Below are positions 6,453 through 6,844 of a stretch of DNA of 6,844 bases, piece by piece. Origin of the DNA: Pseudomonadota bacterium (GTDB lineage Bacteria > Pseudomonadota > Alphaproteobacteria > Rhizobiales > Hyphomicrobiaceae); NCBI GenBank assembly GCA_023430845.1, contig JAEYYJ010000286.1, positions 1 through 6,844 of the forward strand. The letters are read 5' to 3'. The position numbers and the translations under genes were made by a program. The notes beneath the pieces were generated by a model. The model searched no databases and had not been told where the DNA came from. It was given only the letters and a program-made list of their open reading frames with translations. Position 1 is the first letter of the stretch; every line of letters begins with the position of its first letter.

Positions 6453-6464
6453 GGCTGGCATAAG
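6423..6464. repeat. 8-bp inverted repeat in the divergent intergenic region
   Basis: CTTATGCC (6423-6430) and GGCATAAG (6457-6464) are exact inverted copies with centres 34 bp apart, close to three helical turns. A nested CCTCG/CGAGG pair (6429-6433, 6450-6454) offers an alternative or bulged stem. The repeat lies between the divergent MFS operon and the secreted-protein gene. Possible roles are a regulator-binding site or an RNA hairpin. There is no T-tract, so it is not an intrinsic terminator. Confidence 0.5.
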
Positions 6465-6557
6465 CCACGCAATCCAGAATTGCTGAACGAACAGACCCGA
6501 CACCGCGTGGGTAGTGCCCGCGCGCGCCCCGTGGTCTTCGGTGTCCAGGGAAACCGT

Positions 6558-6844
6558 ATGTCGAAAAAATCCACTCTCGTCGCGGTGCTCGCGGCCGTAC
6601 TGACAGGCCTCGCGGGCAGCGCGCACGCCTATGATGACAAATCCCTGCAACCGCCCTTCAAGGGGCCTGCCCCGGGCGAATATCTGGAGGAGGGGCCGGA
6701 CGGCGCTTACGTGCTCCCGCCGCGCCGCGAGGGCGTTCAGGTTTTTATTGGAACACCCTACGCCTACAACGGCTATCGCCCTTACTACGGCCCCTACATG
6801 TACGGGCCCGTGGGCTCGCGGGGCAGTGCCGCTGCCTATGTCGG
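6558..6844 (+). CDS. Secreted tyrosine/glycine/proline-rich protein, 3' truncated by window end
   Basis: The frame starts at ATG 6558 and is still open at the last base, giving 95 codons plus two bases. It encodes a clear Sec signal peptide: a basic start (MSKKS), a hydrophobic core about residues 6-19 and an AHA signal peptidase I site before Tyr25. The mature part is rich in Pro, Gly and Tyr (for example KGPAPGEYLEEGPDG, 35-49), and residues 68-82 hold seven tyrosines in 15 positions (PYAYNGYRPYYGPYMY, 67-82). AGGGA at 6547-6551, six bases before the ATG, is a good ribosome binding site. The product should be periplasmic or surface-exposed. The family is unknown to me, and such low-complexity Tyr/Gly/Pro segments occur in many short exported proteins of this bacterial group. 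It is divergent from the MFS operon across 225 bases. Confidence 0.75.
   Translation, partial: MSKKSTLVAVLAAVLTGLAGSAHAYDDKSLQPPFKGPAPGEYLEEGPDGAYVLPPRREGVQVFIGTPYAYNGYRPYYGPYMYGPVGSRGSAAAYV

Noticed and set aside
6212..6574. 120-codon - strand frame across the divergent intergenic region and the MFS 5' end
   Set aside because: It overlaps the MFS N-terminus and the start of the secreted-protein gene, and it has no ribosome binding site or recognisable composition.
1..6844. Mobile element, phage, CRISPR or defence system
   Set aside because: I saw no transposase, integrase, recombinase, direct-repeat array, terminal inverted repeats or defence domain. Composition looks uniform across the window.

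Overview
This window looks like chromosomal DNA from an alphaproteobacterium, probably Hyphomicrobiales (Rhizobiales-like). It is GC-rich and its coding frames are strongly GC-biased at third positions. A glutathione-dependent formaldehyde dehydrogenase, a MeaB GTPase and a pyroglutamyl peptidase of the kind I associate with Alphaproteobacteria all fit. The genus is not resolved. I see no tRNA, rRNA, CRISPR array, insertion sequence or phage gene.

Left part, + strand: a class III alcohol dehydrogenase / S-(hydroxymethyl)glutathione dehydrogenase (frmA, 137-1264) has all its zinc ligands and is closed by a textbook intrinsic terminator (1277-1308). An amidase-signature hydrolase with an intact Lys-Ser-Ser triad follows (1351-2850). 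Ten bases later comes a 94-residue hydrophobic membrane protein of unknown function (2861-3145), probably cotranscribed with the amidase.

Right part, - strand: a four-gene block reads leftwards from about 6332. It encodes an MFS transporter (6332-5103), a 65-residue single-span membrane protein (5091-4894), the G-protein chaperone MeaB (4893-3829) and a pyroglutamyl-peptidase I (3822-3157). The three internal junctions are 11, 0 and 6 bases, so this is very probably one transcript with translational coupling. The two blocks converge at 3145/3157, where a perfect 14-bp palindrome sits between and over the two stop codons.

Far right: a 225-bp divergent intergenic region (6333-6557) carries an 8-bp inverted repeat that frames a candidate promoter for the MFS operon. 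It also leads into a + strand gene for a secreted, tyrosine/glycine/proline-rich protein cut by the window end (6558-6844).

The enzymes are recognisable housekeeping or peripheral-metabolism proteins: formaldehyde detoxification, amide hydrolysis, protection of a B12-dependent mutase, and N-terminal pyroglutamate removal. I found no clear evidence of a new defence or mobile system. The least explained items are the two small membrane proteins, the coupling of MeaB to a transporter and a peptidase, and the inverted repeat at 6423-6464.
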